From: Pseudomonas vancouverensis
GTDB lineage: Bacteria > Pseudomonadota > Gammaproteobacteria > Pseudomonadales > Pseudomonadaceae
Assembly (NCBI RefSeq): GCF_004348895.1
Contig: NZ_RRZK01000032.1
Location: 372,001-436,000 of the forward strand
DNA length: 64,000 nucleotides
Reading direction: 5' to 3'
Below are positions 33,766-41,590 of the stretch, piece after piece. Numbering within the stretch: position 1 is the first letter of the stretch; each line of letters begins with the position of its first letter. A model generated the notes under the pieces. It saw only the letters and a program-made list of their open reading frames with translations, was not told where the DNA came from and searched no databases. Both the position numbers and the translations under genes were made by a program.

Positions 33766-35117
33766 TGGCCAAGCATGAGAGAGGCCTGCGCTTCCAGCCC
33801 ACCGGCGGCAGCAAGGCCCCGCAAGTCCCGACCGGCAAGAAGCAGCGCCTGAACATCGAGCGCCTGGCCAACGACGGTCGCGGTATCGCGTTTTTCGAAG
33901 GCCGCACCTGGTTCGTCATCGGCGCATTGGCCGGTGAGGAGATCGAGGCGCGGGTGCTCGGTGCCCATGGCAAAGTGGTCGAAGCGCGCACCGAGCGCGT
34001 GTTCAAGGCCAGTGAACTGCGCCGTCCGGCACCCTGCGCCCATGCCGGTCGCTGCGGCGGTTGCAGCGTGCAGCATCTGCCTCATAACGAACAGCTCGCC
34101 CTGAAACAGCGCATGCTCGCCGAGCAACTGTCCAAAGTCGCGGGCGTTGAACCCGAGGAGTGGGCCGCGCCCTTGAGTGGTCCTGAATTCGCTTACCGGC
34201 GCCGCGCCCGCGTGGCGGTGCGCTGGGATATGAAAGCGAAGAAACTCGAAGTGGGTTTCCGCGCCGCCGGCAGCCAGGACATCGTCGCCATCAACGAATG
34301 CCAGGTGCTGGTACAGCCCTTGCAGCCGATCATGACCCGCTTGCCAGAGATGCTCCGTCGCCTGAGCAAACCTCAGGCACTGGGGCATGTGGAATTGTTC
34401 AGCGGGTCATCGCTGGCGGTGCTGCTGCGGCACATGGCGCCGCTGTCCGAGGCTGACCTGACCATCCTCAAGGATTTCTGCGCGTTCCATGAAGCCCAGT
34501 TGTGGCTGCATGGTGACGGCGAGCCCTACCCGGTCGAGGCCGATCAGACGTTGGGTTATCGCCTGGAACAATGGGGTCTGGACCTGGCCTATCGTCCCGG
34601 CGATTTCATCCAGGTCAACGCCGGGGTCAACGAAGCCATGGTTGCCCAGGCGCTGGCGTGGTTGCAGCCGACGGCGGACGAGCGCGTTCTTGACCTGTTC
34701 TGCGGCCTGGGTAACTTTGCCTTGCCGCTGGCACAGGCAGCGCGCGAAGTCGTGGCGGTCGAAGGGGTGCAGGTGATGGTCGATCGGGCCGCTGCCAACG
34801 CCGCTAGCAACAATTTGCATAACACCAGGTTTTTTCAGGCCGATTTATCCCAGCCTTTGACGGGCGCCGAATGGGCCGCCGAAGGCTTTTGTGCGGTACT
34901 CTTGGACCCACCGCGTGACGGTGCTTTCGAGGTGGTGCGCAAGCTCAAGGCACTGGGCGCCGAACGGTTGGTATATGTGTCGTGCAACCCGGCAACGCTG
35001 GCGCGCGATACGGTTGAATTGATCAAGCAGGGCTACCGGTTAAAACGTGCCGGGATTCTCGATATGTTTCCTCAAACGGCACATGTCGAGGCCATGGCGT
35101 TATTTGAAGCGAGCTAG
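33765..35117 (+). CDS. rlmD: 23S rRNA (uracil-1939-C5)-methyltransferase RlmD
   Basis: A 450-residue iron-sulfur rRNA methyltransferase. It has an N-terminal TRAM domain, cluster cysteines C91, C97 and C100 in CAHAGRCGGC plus a fourth in INECQV, the SAM motif LDLFCGLGNFALPL, DPPRDG and the catalytic cysteine in YVSCNPATLARD. The start overlaps the cysM stop by one base. Length is normal for the family. It belongs to the cysM-rlmD-relA block conserved in pseudomonads. Confidence 0.95.
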   Translation: MAKHERGLRFQPTGGSKAPQVPTGKKQRLNIERLANDGRGIAFFEGRTWFVIGALAGEEIEARVLGAHGKVVEARTERVFKASELRRPAPCAHAGRCGGCSVQHLPHNEQLALKQRMLAEQLSKVAGVEPEEWAAPLSGPEFAYRRRARVAVRWDMKAKKLEVGFRAAGSQDIVAINECQVLVQPLQPIMTRLPEMLRRLSKPQALGHVELFSGSSLAVLLRHMAPLSEADLTILKDFCAFHEAQLWLHGDGEPYPVEADQTLGYRLEQWGLDLAYRPGDFIQVNAGVNEAMVAQALAWLQPTADERVLDLFCGLGNFALPLAQAAREVVAVEGVQVMVDRAAANAASNNLHNTRFFQADLSQPLTGAEWAAEGFCAVLLDPPRDGAFEVVRKLKALGAERLVYVSCNPATLARDTVELIKQGYRLKRAGILDMFPQTAHVEAMALFEAS

Positions 35118-35238
35118 GATGCTCGTCTGGTCCGACTGGCCCGTCCGTGCAGCCGCGCATCAGCCCCGCGCAAGCTCACGGGCAACGAAGGTCAGCGATT
35201 TGACGCATTGAATCTGCGTCGTAGGGAAGGTAAGCAAG

Positions 35239-37482
35239 ATGGTACAGGTGAGAGCACACCAGCCGATCAACACCGACGGCAGTATCAATCTCGAGGCTTG
35301 GCTCGATCATGCGGTCAGTGTCGATCTGGCACTGGATCGCGAAGCCTTGAAAGAGGCTTGCGAGTTCGCTCGCGAGTCGGAACAACAGGCCAATGCGGCC
35401 AAGAATCTGTGGTCGGAAGGAAACTCCAGTTTTCGCTACGGCCTGGAGATCGCCGAGATTCTCGCCGACCTCAAACTCGATCAGGACTCACTGGTCGCCG
35501 CCATCCTCTATCGCGGCGTGCGTGAAGGCCAGATCCCGTTACCCGCGGTCAGCCAGCGCTTTGGCTCGGTCGTCGCCAAACTCATCGACGGCGTGCAGCG
35601 CATGGCCGCGATCAGCGACAGCCTCAGCCCGCGCAAGTCGATGGTGCTGGGCACCCAGGGCCAGGTGGAAAACCTGCGCAAGATGCTGGTGGCCATGGTC
35701 GACGACGTTCGCGTCGCCCTGATCAAGCTGGCCGAGCGCACCTGCGCGATCCGCGCGGTGAAAACCGCCGACGATGAAAAACGCAACCGCGTCGCCCGGG
35801 AAGTCTTCGACATCTACGCGCCGCTGGCCCATCGCCTGGGGATCGGTCATATCAAGTGGGAGCTGGAGGACCTGTCCTTCCGTTACCTGGAGCCGGACCA
35901 GTACAAGCAGATCGCCAAGCTGTTGCATGAGCGACGGCTGGATCGCGAGCGCTTCATCAGTGACGTGATGAGCCAGCTGAAAAACGAACTGCAAGCCACG
36001 GGCGTTGATGCCGACATCAGCGGTCGGGCCAAACACATCTATTCGATCTGGCGCAAAATGCAGCGCAAGGGTCTGGCGTTCAGCCAGATCTATGACGTGC
36101 GCGCCGTTCGCGTGCTGGTGCCGGAAATGCGCGATTGCTACACCGCGCTCGGTATCGTCCACACCCTGTGGCGGCACATCCCCAAAGAGTTCGACGACTA
36201 CATCGCCAACCCGAAAGAGAACGGCTACCGCTCGTTGCACACGGCGGTGATCGGGCCTGAGGGCAAGGTGCTGGAAGTGCAGATCCGTACCCACTCGATG
36301 CACGAAGAAGCCGAGCTGGGGGTTTGCGCGCACTGGCGCTACAAGGGCACCGACGTCAAGTCTGGCTCCAACCACTACGAAGAGAAAATTTCCTGGCTGC
36401 GTCAGGTGCTGGAGTGGCACGAAGAGCTGGGCGACATCGGTGGCCTGGCCGAACAGCTGCGGGTCGATATCGAGCCTGACCGGGTCTACATCTTCACCCC
36501 GGACGGGCACGCCATCGACTTGCCCAAGGGGGCGACGCCGCTGGACTTCGCCTATCGCGTGCACACCGAAATCGGTCACAACTGCCGCGGCGCCAAGATC
36601 AACGGGCGCATCGTACCGCTGAACTACAGCCTGCAGACCGGTGAGCAGGTCGAGATCATTACCAGCAAGCACGGCACCCCGAGCCGCGACTGGCTGAACC
36701 CGAACCTGGGCTACGTCACCACGTCCCGGGCGCGGGCGAAGATTGTCCACTGGTTCAAGTTGCAGGCGCGTGACCAGAACGTCGCGGCCGGCAAGACTCT
36801 GCTTGAGCGCGAGCTCATTCGCCTCGGTCTGCCGGCGGTGGATTTCGACAAGCTGGCCGACAAGGCCAACATGAAAACCGCCGAGGACATGTTCGCCGCC
36901 CTCGGTGCTGGCGATCTGCGCCTGGCGCAACTGGTCAACCTGGCGCAGCAACTGGTCGAGCCGGAGCGTGGCAACGAACAACTTGAACTGATTCCGCGCA
37001 AAGCCACCGGTTACAAACCGGGCAAGCGTGGCGACATCCAGATCCAGGGCGTCGGCAACCTGATGACCCAGATGGCCGGCTGCTGCCAGCCGCTGCCGGG
37101 GGATGCGATTGTCGGTTACATCACCCAGGGCCGTGGCGTGAGTATTCACCGCCAGGACTGTGCCTCGGTGCTGCAATTGTCCGGTCGTGAGCCGGAGCGG
37201 ATCATCCAGGTCAGCTGGGGACCGGTGCCGGTGCTCACCTACCCGGTGGACATCGTCATTCGCGCCTACGACCGTTCCGGCCTGCTGCGTGACGTTTCGC
37301 AGGTGCTGCTCAACGAGCGGATCAACGTGCTGGCGGTGAACACCCGCTCGAACAAGGAGGACAACACTGCGCTGATGTCCCTGACTATCGAGATTCCGGG
37401 GCTGGATGCACTGGGGCGGTTGCTGGGACGGATTTCCCAGTTGCCGAACATCATCGAAACCCGGCGAAACCGTACGCCTTGA
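35239..37482 (+). CDS. relA: (p)ppGpp synthetase RelA
   Basis: A 747-residue ribosome-associated GTP pyrophosphokinase that makes (p)ppGpp when uncharged tRNA enters the ribosome. Order: degenerate hydrolase domain (lacking the HD pair, as in RelA rather than SpoT), synthetase domain with RAKHIYSIWRKMQRKG and ENGYRSLHTAV, TGS domain from about 400 (VYIFTPDGHAIDLPKGATPLDFAY), a zinc-finger region with CCQPLPGD, and a C-terminal ACT domain. The ATG follows GGGAAGG. A 121-base gap to rlmD could hold its own promoter. Confidence 0.95.
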   Translation: MVQVRAHQPINTDGSINLEAWLDHAVSVDLALDREALKEACEFARESEQQANAAKNLWSEGNSSFRYGLEIAEILADLKLDQDSLVAAILYRGVREGQIPLPAVSQRFGSVVAKLIDGVQRMAAISDSLSPRKSMVLGTQGQVENLRKMLVAMVDDVRVALIKLAERTCAIRAVKTADDEKRNRVAREVFDIYAPLAHRLGIGHIKWELEDLSFRYLEPDQYKQIAKLLHERRLDRERFISDVMSQLKNELQATGVDADISGRAKHIYSIWRKMQRKGLAFSQIYDVRAVRVLVPEMRDCYTALGIVHTLWRHIPKEFDDYIANPKENGYRSLHTAVIGPEGKVLEVQIRTHSMHEEAELGVCAHWRYKGTDVKSGSNHYEEKISWLRQVLEWHEELGDIGGLAEQLRVDIEPDRVYIFTPDGHAIDLPKGATPLDFAYRVHTEIGHNCRGAKINGRIVPLNYSLQTGEQVEIITSKHGTPSRDWLNPNLGYVTTSRARAKIVHWFKLQARDQNVAAGKTLLERELIRLGLPAVDFDKLADKANMKTAEDMFAALGAGDLRLAQLVNLAQQLVEPERGNEQLELIPRKATGYKPGKRGDIQIQGVGNLMTQMAGCCQPLPGDAIVGYITQGRGVSIHRQDCASVLQLSGREPERIIQVSWGPVPVLTYPVDIVIRAYDRSGLLRDVSQVLLNERINVLAVNTRSNKEDNTALMSLTIEIPGLDALGRLLGRISQLPNIIETRRNRTP

Positions 37483-37492
37483 TGGTAATTAA

Positions 37493-37583
37493 TGTGGGAG
37501 CGAGCTTGCTCGCGATGACGATCTAACATTCAACATCTACGTTGCCTGTCAGCCCGCAATCGCGAGCAAGCTCGCTCCCACAG
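37493..37583. repeat. REPIN: two inverted REP elements
   Basis: TGTGGGAGCGAGCTTGCTCG (element 37493-37516) and its exact inverse (37559-37583) flank 42 bases. It occupies nearly all of the relA-mazG gap; mazG starts 20 bases later. Confidence 0.9.
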
Positions 37584-37603
37584 GTTCTTGCAGAGTTCGA
37601 TAA

Positions 37604-38437
37604 ATGTATTCACTTGAAGACCTGCTGCACCTCATGAGCCGCCTGCGCGACCCGCAATACGGTTGCCCGTGGGACCTCAAGCAAACCTACGCCACCATCG
37701 TCCCGCACACCCTTGAAGAAGCCTACGAAGTGGCCGACGCCATCGAACGCGGCGACTTCGACCACTTGCAGGGTGAGTTGGGCGATCTGCTGTTCCAGGT
37801 GGTGTATTACAGCCAGCTGGCCCGGGAGGAGGGGCGCTTCGAGTTCGACGGCGTGGTCGACAGCATCACCCGCAAATTGATTCGCCGGCATCCCCACGTG
37901 TTTCCTACCGGTGACCTGTACGCGCCGCTGGATGTCCCGCGCCTGAGCGAAGAGCAGGTCAAGCAGCGTTGGGAAGAAATCAAGGCCGAGGAGCGTGCCG
38001 AAAAGTCCGCCGAGCCGCAGCAACTGTCACTGCTCGATGATGTACCGGCAGCCTTGCCCGCACTGTCTCGCTCGGCAAAATTGCAGAAGCGGGCAGGGCA
38101 GGTCGGTTTCGACTGGCCGGACGCCTTGCCGGTATTCGACAAGGTCCGTGAGGAGCTTGATGAAGTGCTCGAAGCCATGTCCGAAAATGACTCGGAAGCC
38201 GTGGCTGACGAAATCGGCGATCTGCTGTTTACCGTGGTCAATCTGGCGCGCCACCTCAAGGTCGACCCGGAAACCGCGTTGCGTGGCGCCAATGGCAAGT
38301 TCGAAAGACGCTTCCGTTTTATCGAACAGGCATTGCGCGACACCCGTCGTCCCATGGAAGATTGCACCCTCGAAGAGTTGGACGCCCTGTGGGGTGAAGC
38401 CAAACGTCAGGAAAAGAATGTGCCCAGCTGCGGTTGA
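37604..38437 (+). CDS. mazG: Nucleoside triphosphate pyrophosphohydrolase MazG
   Basis: A 277-residue house-cleaning enzyme that hydrolyses noncanonical NTPs to NMP and pyrophosphate. It has two MazG repeats: the first with CPWDLKQTYATIVPHTLEEAYEVADAI (res 22-48, shown in outline) and ELGDLLFQVV, the second with EELDEVLEAM and DEIGDLLFTVVN, each giving the ExxE...ExxD metal site. E. coli mazG also follows relA; the linkage with (p)ppGpp control is conserved. The REPIN lies immediately upstream. Confidence 0.94.
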   Translation: MYSLEDLLHLMSRLRDPQYGCPWDLKQTYATIVPHTLEEAYEVADAIERGDFDHLQGELGDLLFQVVYYSQLAREEGRFEFDGVVDSITRKLIRRHPHVFPTGDLYAPLDVPRLSEEQVKQRWEEIKAEERAEKSAEPQQLSLLDDVPAALPALSRSAKLQKRAGQVGFDWPDALPVFDKVREELDEVLEAMSENDSEAVADEIGDLLFTVVNLARHLKVDPETALRGANGKFERRFRFIEQALRDTRRPMEDCTLEELDALWGEAKRQEKNVPSCG

Positions 38438-38465
38438 GCAGTTGCCTAAGTGAGTAATAAGCACC

Positions 38466-39008
38466 ATGAGCATTTCCCTTCGCGACCAGTTGCTCAAAGC
38501 AGGGCTGGTCAACCAGAAGCAGGCCAAGCAGGTCAGCAAAGACAAACAGAAGCAGCAACGCCTGGCCCACAAAGGCCAGATCGAGCTGGATGACTCGCAG
38601 CAGCGTGCGGCCCAGGAAGCCATGGCCGAGAAGGTCAAGCGTGACCAGGAGCTCAACCGCCAGCAGCAGGAGAAGGCCGAGGCCAAGGCTCGTGCTGCGC
38701 AGGTCAAGCAACTGATCGAAGTCTCGCGCCTGCCGAAATTGACGACCGAGGACTACTACAACTTCGTCGACGACAAGAAGGTCAAACGCATCTCCGTCAA
38801 CACGCTGATGCGCAACAAGCTCAGCAGCGGTTCGCTGGCCATCGTGCACCATGCCGGCGGCTACGAAGTGATCCCCCGTGAAGCGGCGCTGAAGATCCAG
38901 GAGCGCGACCCGCAGCGCATCGTGCAGCTCAACGAGAAGGTCGAAGAGGTCACTGCCGAGGACGATCCGTACGCGGCCTACGTGATCCCGGATGATCTGA
39001 TGTGGTAA
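38466..39008 (+). CDS. DUF2058 family protein (YaiL-like)
   Basis: A 180-residue protein, highly charged with a long helical or coiled-coil N-terminal half (rich in Lys, Gln, Glu; residues 10-80), followed by a compact domain with TTEDYYNFVDDKKVKRISVN. Homologues are labelled nucleoprotein/polynucleotide-associated enzyme, but no activity is established. The gene starts 29 bases after mazG and is likely co-transcribed; a strong terminator follows. Confidence 0.85.
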   Translation: MSISLRDQLLKAGLVNQKQAKQVSKDKQKQQRLAHKGQIELDDSQQRAAQEAMAEKVKRDQELNRQQQEKAEAKARAAQVKQLIEVSRLPKLTTEDYYNFVDDKKVKRISVNTLMRNKLSSGSLAIVHHAGGYEVIPREAALKIQERDPQRIVQLNEKVEEVTAEDDPYAAYVIPDDLMW

Positions 39009-39058
39009 GCGATGGACTGAGTTGCCTCCGGGCCGCGAAACGGTCCTGAAACACCCAG

Positions 39059-39094
39059 AACGACAAACCCCGCTCATGGCGGGGTTTGTCGTTT
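39059..39094 (+). terminator. Rho-independent terminator after the DUF2058 gene
   Basis: AACGACAAACCCCGC and GCGGGGTTTGTCGTT form a 15-base stem with a short loop, followed by TT. The length and perfection are notable. Confidence 0.9.
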
Positions 39095-39111
39095 TCAATG
39101 CTGTGGTTGAT

Positions 39112-39300
39112 TCAGGCTGTCTGCGTTTCACGTTGCCGTTCAAGCAGTTCCAGTTCGGCCTTGTAGTTGTGAGCGTCGGTTTCGTTGTGGAACATCCCGA
39201 CCAGCAGGTCTTGTTGGTGCACGTCCCAGATCCGGATGCCGGCGGCTACGCCTTCGTGGGATTTATGTGAATCGTCGCGTTCAGTTACTTTTACAGTCAT
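39112..39300 (-). CDS. Small conserved hypothetical protein, 62 residues
   Basis: A 62-residue protein with many charged residues, no signal peptide and no membrane segment. It is supported as a gene by a good ribosome site (TTTGGAGC, 8 bases before ATG), a plausible promoter at 39351-39380 and a position between two terminators. No family is recognised. The central GIRIWDVHQQDLLVGMF may form a small beta sheet followed by a long C-terminal helix. Confidence 0.65.
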   Translation of the reverse strand: MTVKVTERDDSHKSHEGVAAGIRIWDVHQQDLLVGMFHNETDAHNYKAELELLERQRETQTA

Positions 39301-39350
39301 CTGCTAGCTCCAAATCTCTGTTGTCTGCAGCAAGGCGTGTGCAGGACTCT

Positions 39351-39380
39351 GTTATAGAATTTGTTAGCTTGCTAAGTAAA
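39351..39380 (-). promoter_or_regulatory. Promoter with a palindromic operator for the 62-residue protein
   Basis: On the minus strand TTTACT (39380-39375) and TATAAC (39356-39351) are separated by 18 bases. The perfect palindrome TTAGC-TT-GCTAA (39364-39375) lies in the spacer and touches the -35 element, so a repressor (MarR-type palindromes look like this) would block RNA polymerase. Confidence 0.5.
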
Positions 39381-39540
39381 CTCCTCGATTTGGCAACAGT
39401 CTTTTGCAAAATTGAATAAAGTCCTGCAGCCCGCCTGGCACGCGACATTCGGTCGCAGGGCGGTAAGTTTCATGACAAACGTTTCATCTTCCCGGTCAAC
39501 CGAGAACCCTGTGAGCGCTGGCGGTGATTGTCGGGCGCAA

Positions 39541-39572
39541 AAAAAACGCCCCGAACCAGTCGGGGCGTTTTC
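39541..39572 (-). terminator. Rho-independent terminator of fabAB
   Basis: AAACGCCCCGA and TCGGGGCGTTT form an 11-base stem around ACCAG, with more T residues on the minus strand. It lies 24 bases after the fabB stop. Confidence 0.9.
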
Positions 39573-39595
39573 ATGTGTGGCTCAGCAGCGGGGAA

Positions 39596-40816
39596 TTACT
39601 TGCCTTCCCAGCGCTTCAGTACCAGCGTGGCGTTGGTGCCGCCGAAACCGAAGCTGTTGCTCATCACGGTGTTGATGGTGGCGTTTTCGCGGGTCTTGGT
39701 CAGCACCGGCAGATCGGCCACTTCAGGGTCCAGCTCGTCGATGTTGGCGGAACCGGCGATGAAGTTGCCTTCCATCATCAGCATGCAGTAGATCGCTTCG
39801 TGAACGCCGGCGGCGCCCAGGGAGTGACCCGACAGGCTCTTGGTGGAGCTGATGGCCGGGGCCTTGTCGCCGAACACTTCACGCACACCTTTCATTTCCG
39901 CGACGTCGCCGACCGGGGTCGAAGTGCCGTGGGTGTTCAGGTAGTCGATCGGGGTGTCGACGGTCGACAGCGCCTGCTGCATGCAGCGGATCGCGCCTTC
40001 GCCACTCGGGGCAACCATGTCGTAGCCGTCGGACGTTGCGCCGTAGCCAACGATTTCGGCGTAGATCTTCGCGCCGCGGGCCAGAGCGTGTTCCAGCTCT
40101 TCAACCACGACCATGCCGCCACCGCCAGCGATGACGAAACCGTCACGGTCGGCGTCGTAGGCGCGGGAAGCTTGTTCCGGGGTGTCGTTACGCTTGCTGG
40201 ACAGAGCGCCCATGGCGTCGAACAGGAACGATTGGCTCCAGTGCTCTTCTTCACCGCCACCGGCGAAGACGATGTCCTGCTTGCCCATCTGGATCTGTTC
40301 CATGGCCGTACCGATGCAGTGAGCACTGGTGGCGCAGGCAGACGCGATGGAGTAGTTCAGGCCCTTGATCTTGAACGGTGTCGCCAGGCAAGCCGAAACG
40401 GTGCTGCTCATGGTCCGCGTAACACGGTATGGGCCGACGCGCTTGACGCCTTTCTCGCGCAGGATGTCCAGCGCTTCCATCTGGTTCAGCGTGGACGCGC
40501 CACCGGAGCCGGCGATCAGGCCGGTACGCGGGTTCGACACTTGCTCTTCGGTCAGGCCGGAGTCAGCGATGGCGTCTTTCATGGCCAGGTAGGCATAAGC
40601 TGCCGCGTGGCCGACGAAGCGATAGATCTTGCGATCGATCAGTTCTTCAAGGTTGAGGTCAATGGAGCCGGAAACCTGGCTACGCAGACCCATTTCAGCA
40701 TATTCCGGGTTGAACCGGATGCCAGGGCGGCTTGCACGCAGGTTAGCGGAGACGGTCTCTTTGTCATTGCCCAGGCACGAAACAATGCCCAGACCAGTGA
40801 TAACGACGCGGCGCAT
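39596..40816 (-). CDS. fabB: Beta-ketoacyl-ACP synthase I
   Basis: A 406-residue condensing enzyme needed for elongation of unsaturated fatty acids. The catalytic triad is visible: cysteine in SIASACATSAHCIG, histidine in NTHGTSTPVGD and histidine in STKSLSGHSLGAAG, with the C-terminal glycine-rich NSFGFGGTNATLV. It follows fabA by 11 bases in one operon. Length and signatures are normal. FabA and FabB together are the anaerobic branch point of unsaturated fatty acid synthesis. Confidence 0.97.
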   Translation of the reverse strand: MRRVVITGLGIVSCLGNDKETVSANLRASRPGIRFNPEYAEMGLRSQVSGSIDLNLEELIDRKIYRFVGHAAAYAYLAMKDAIADSGLTEEQVSNPRTGLIAGSGGASTLNQMEALDILREKGVKRVGPYRVTRTMSSTVSACLATPFKIKGLNYSIASACATSAHCIGTAMEQIQMGKQDIVFAGGGEEEHWSQSFLFDAMGALSSKRNDTPEQASRAYDADRDGFVIAGGGGMVVVEELEHALARGAKIYAEIVGYGATSDGYDMVAPSGEGAIRCMQQALSTVDTPIDYLNTHGTSTPVGDVAEMKGVREVFGDKAPAISSTKSLSGHSLGAAGVHEAIYCMLMMEGNFIAGSANIDELDPEVADLPVLTKTRENATINTVMSNSFGFGGTNATLVLKRWEGK

Positions 40817-40827
40817 GCGAATAACCC

Positions 40828-41343
40828 TTAGAAGTTGTCAGTGGAGGTGAACACGCCGACCCGGAGGCCTTCGGCGGTGTAGATTTCGCGACCGTCGACA
40901 GTCACCGAACCGTCGGCAATGGCCAGGTTCAGCTTGCCCTTGAGGACGCGTTTGATATGGATGTTGTAGGTGACTTTCTTGGCGGTCGGCAGGACCTGGC
41001 CGAAGAACTTCACTTCGCCCGAACCCAGCGCACGGCCACGGCCCGGCAGGCCTTGCCAGCCGAGGAAGAAGCCGACCAGTTGCCACATGGCGTCGAGGCC
41101 CAGGCAGCCTGGCATCACCGGGTCGCCTTCGAAATGGCAGGCGAAGAACCACAGGTCCGGATTGATATCCAGCTCGGCGACCAATTCACCTTTGCCGTAC
41201 TTGCCGCCTTCTTCGCTGATCAGGGTGATGCGATCAACCATCAGCATGTTCGGGGCGGGCAGTTGCGCGTTACCTGGGCCGAACAGCTCACCGCGACTGC
41301 AGCGCAGCAGATCTTCCCGAGTAAAGGCGTTTTGTTTGGTCAT
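40828..41343 (-). CDS. fabA: 3-hydroxydecanoyl-ACP dehydratase/isomerase
   Basis: A 171-residue hot-dog enzyme that dehydrates 3-hydroxydecanoyl-ACP and isomerises the product, introducing the double bond. The active-site histidine and aspartate lie in FACHFEGDPVMPGCLGLDAMWQ (about residues 68-89, shown in part). The N-terminus MTKQNAFTREDLLRCSRGELFG is family-typical. The ATG follows GGAGCTCGC. First gene of fabAB. Confidence 0.97.
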   Translation of the reverse strand: MTKQNAFTREDLLRCSRGELFGPGNAQLPAPNMLMVDRITLISEEGGKYGKGELVAELDINPDLWFFACHFEGDPVMPGCLGLDAMWQLVGFFLGWQGLPGRGRALGSGEVKFFGQVLPTAKKVTYNIHIKRVLKGKLNLAIADGSVTVDGREIYTAEGLRVGVFTSTDNF

Positions 41344-41474
41344 GCGAGCTCCTCAATAGTCCCATGCGGCAGGTGGGGCAAATCTTCCCGGCCGATCGAA
41401 GCGTTCATGCCTCGAACCGGCAGCCTACTCATAGACTATTGCGTTGTGGTGAAAGTCACAGCACCAAGGACATG

Positions 41475-41496
41475 AATGTACACTTGTGCACTGAAA
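41475..41496. promoter_or_regulatory. Imperfect palindrome upstream of fabA, possible fatty-acid regulator site
   Basis: AATGTACACTTGTGCACT is partly symmetrical (6 of 9 pairs) and lies 130 bases before fabA. It resembles the kind of site bound by the TetR-family repressor DesT, reported to affect fabAB in P. aeruginosa, but the match is loose. Confidence 0.25.
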
Positions 41497-41590
41497 TTAT
41501 TATTCAAGCCCCTTTTCGGGCCTGTCGAGGTGCCTAAGACTGCCGCACTTTCGTCTTTGACGCCAGTCGCAGATGCTCGAAAGGCCTGCA

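Noticed and set aside
39524..40831. A 435-codon frame opposite fabB
   Set aside because: FabB is unambiguous on the other strand; the opposing translation shows no domain.
41475..41496. DesT operator before fabA as a firm call
   Set aside because: Only 6 of 9 pairs are symmetrical and the consensus is recalled imprecisely; kept only as a low-confidence site.
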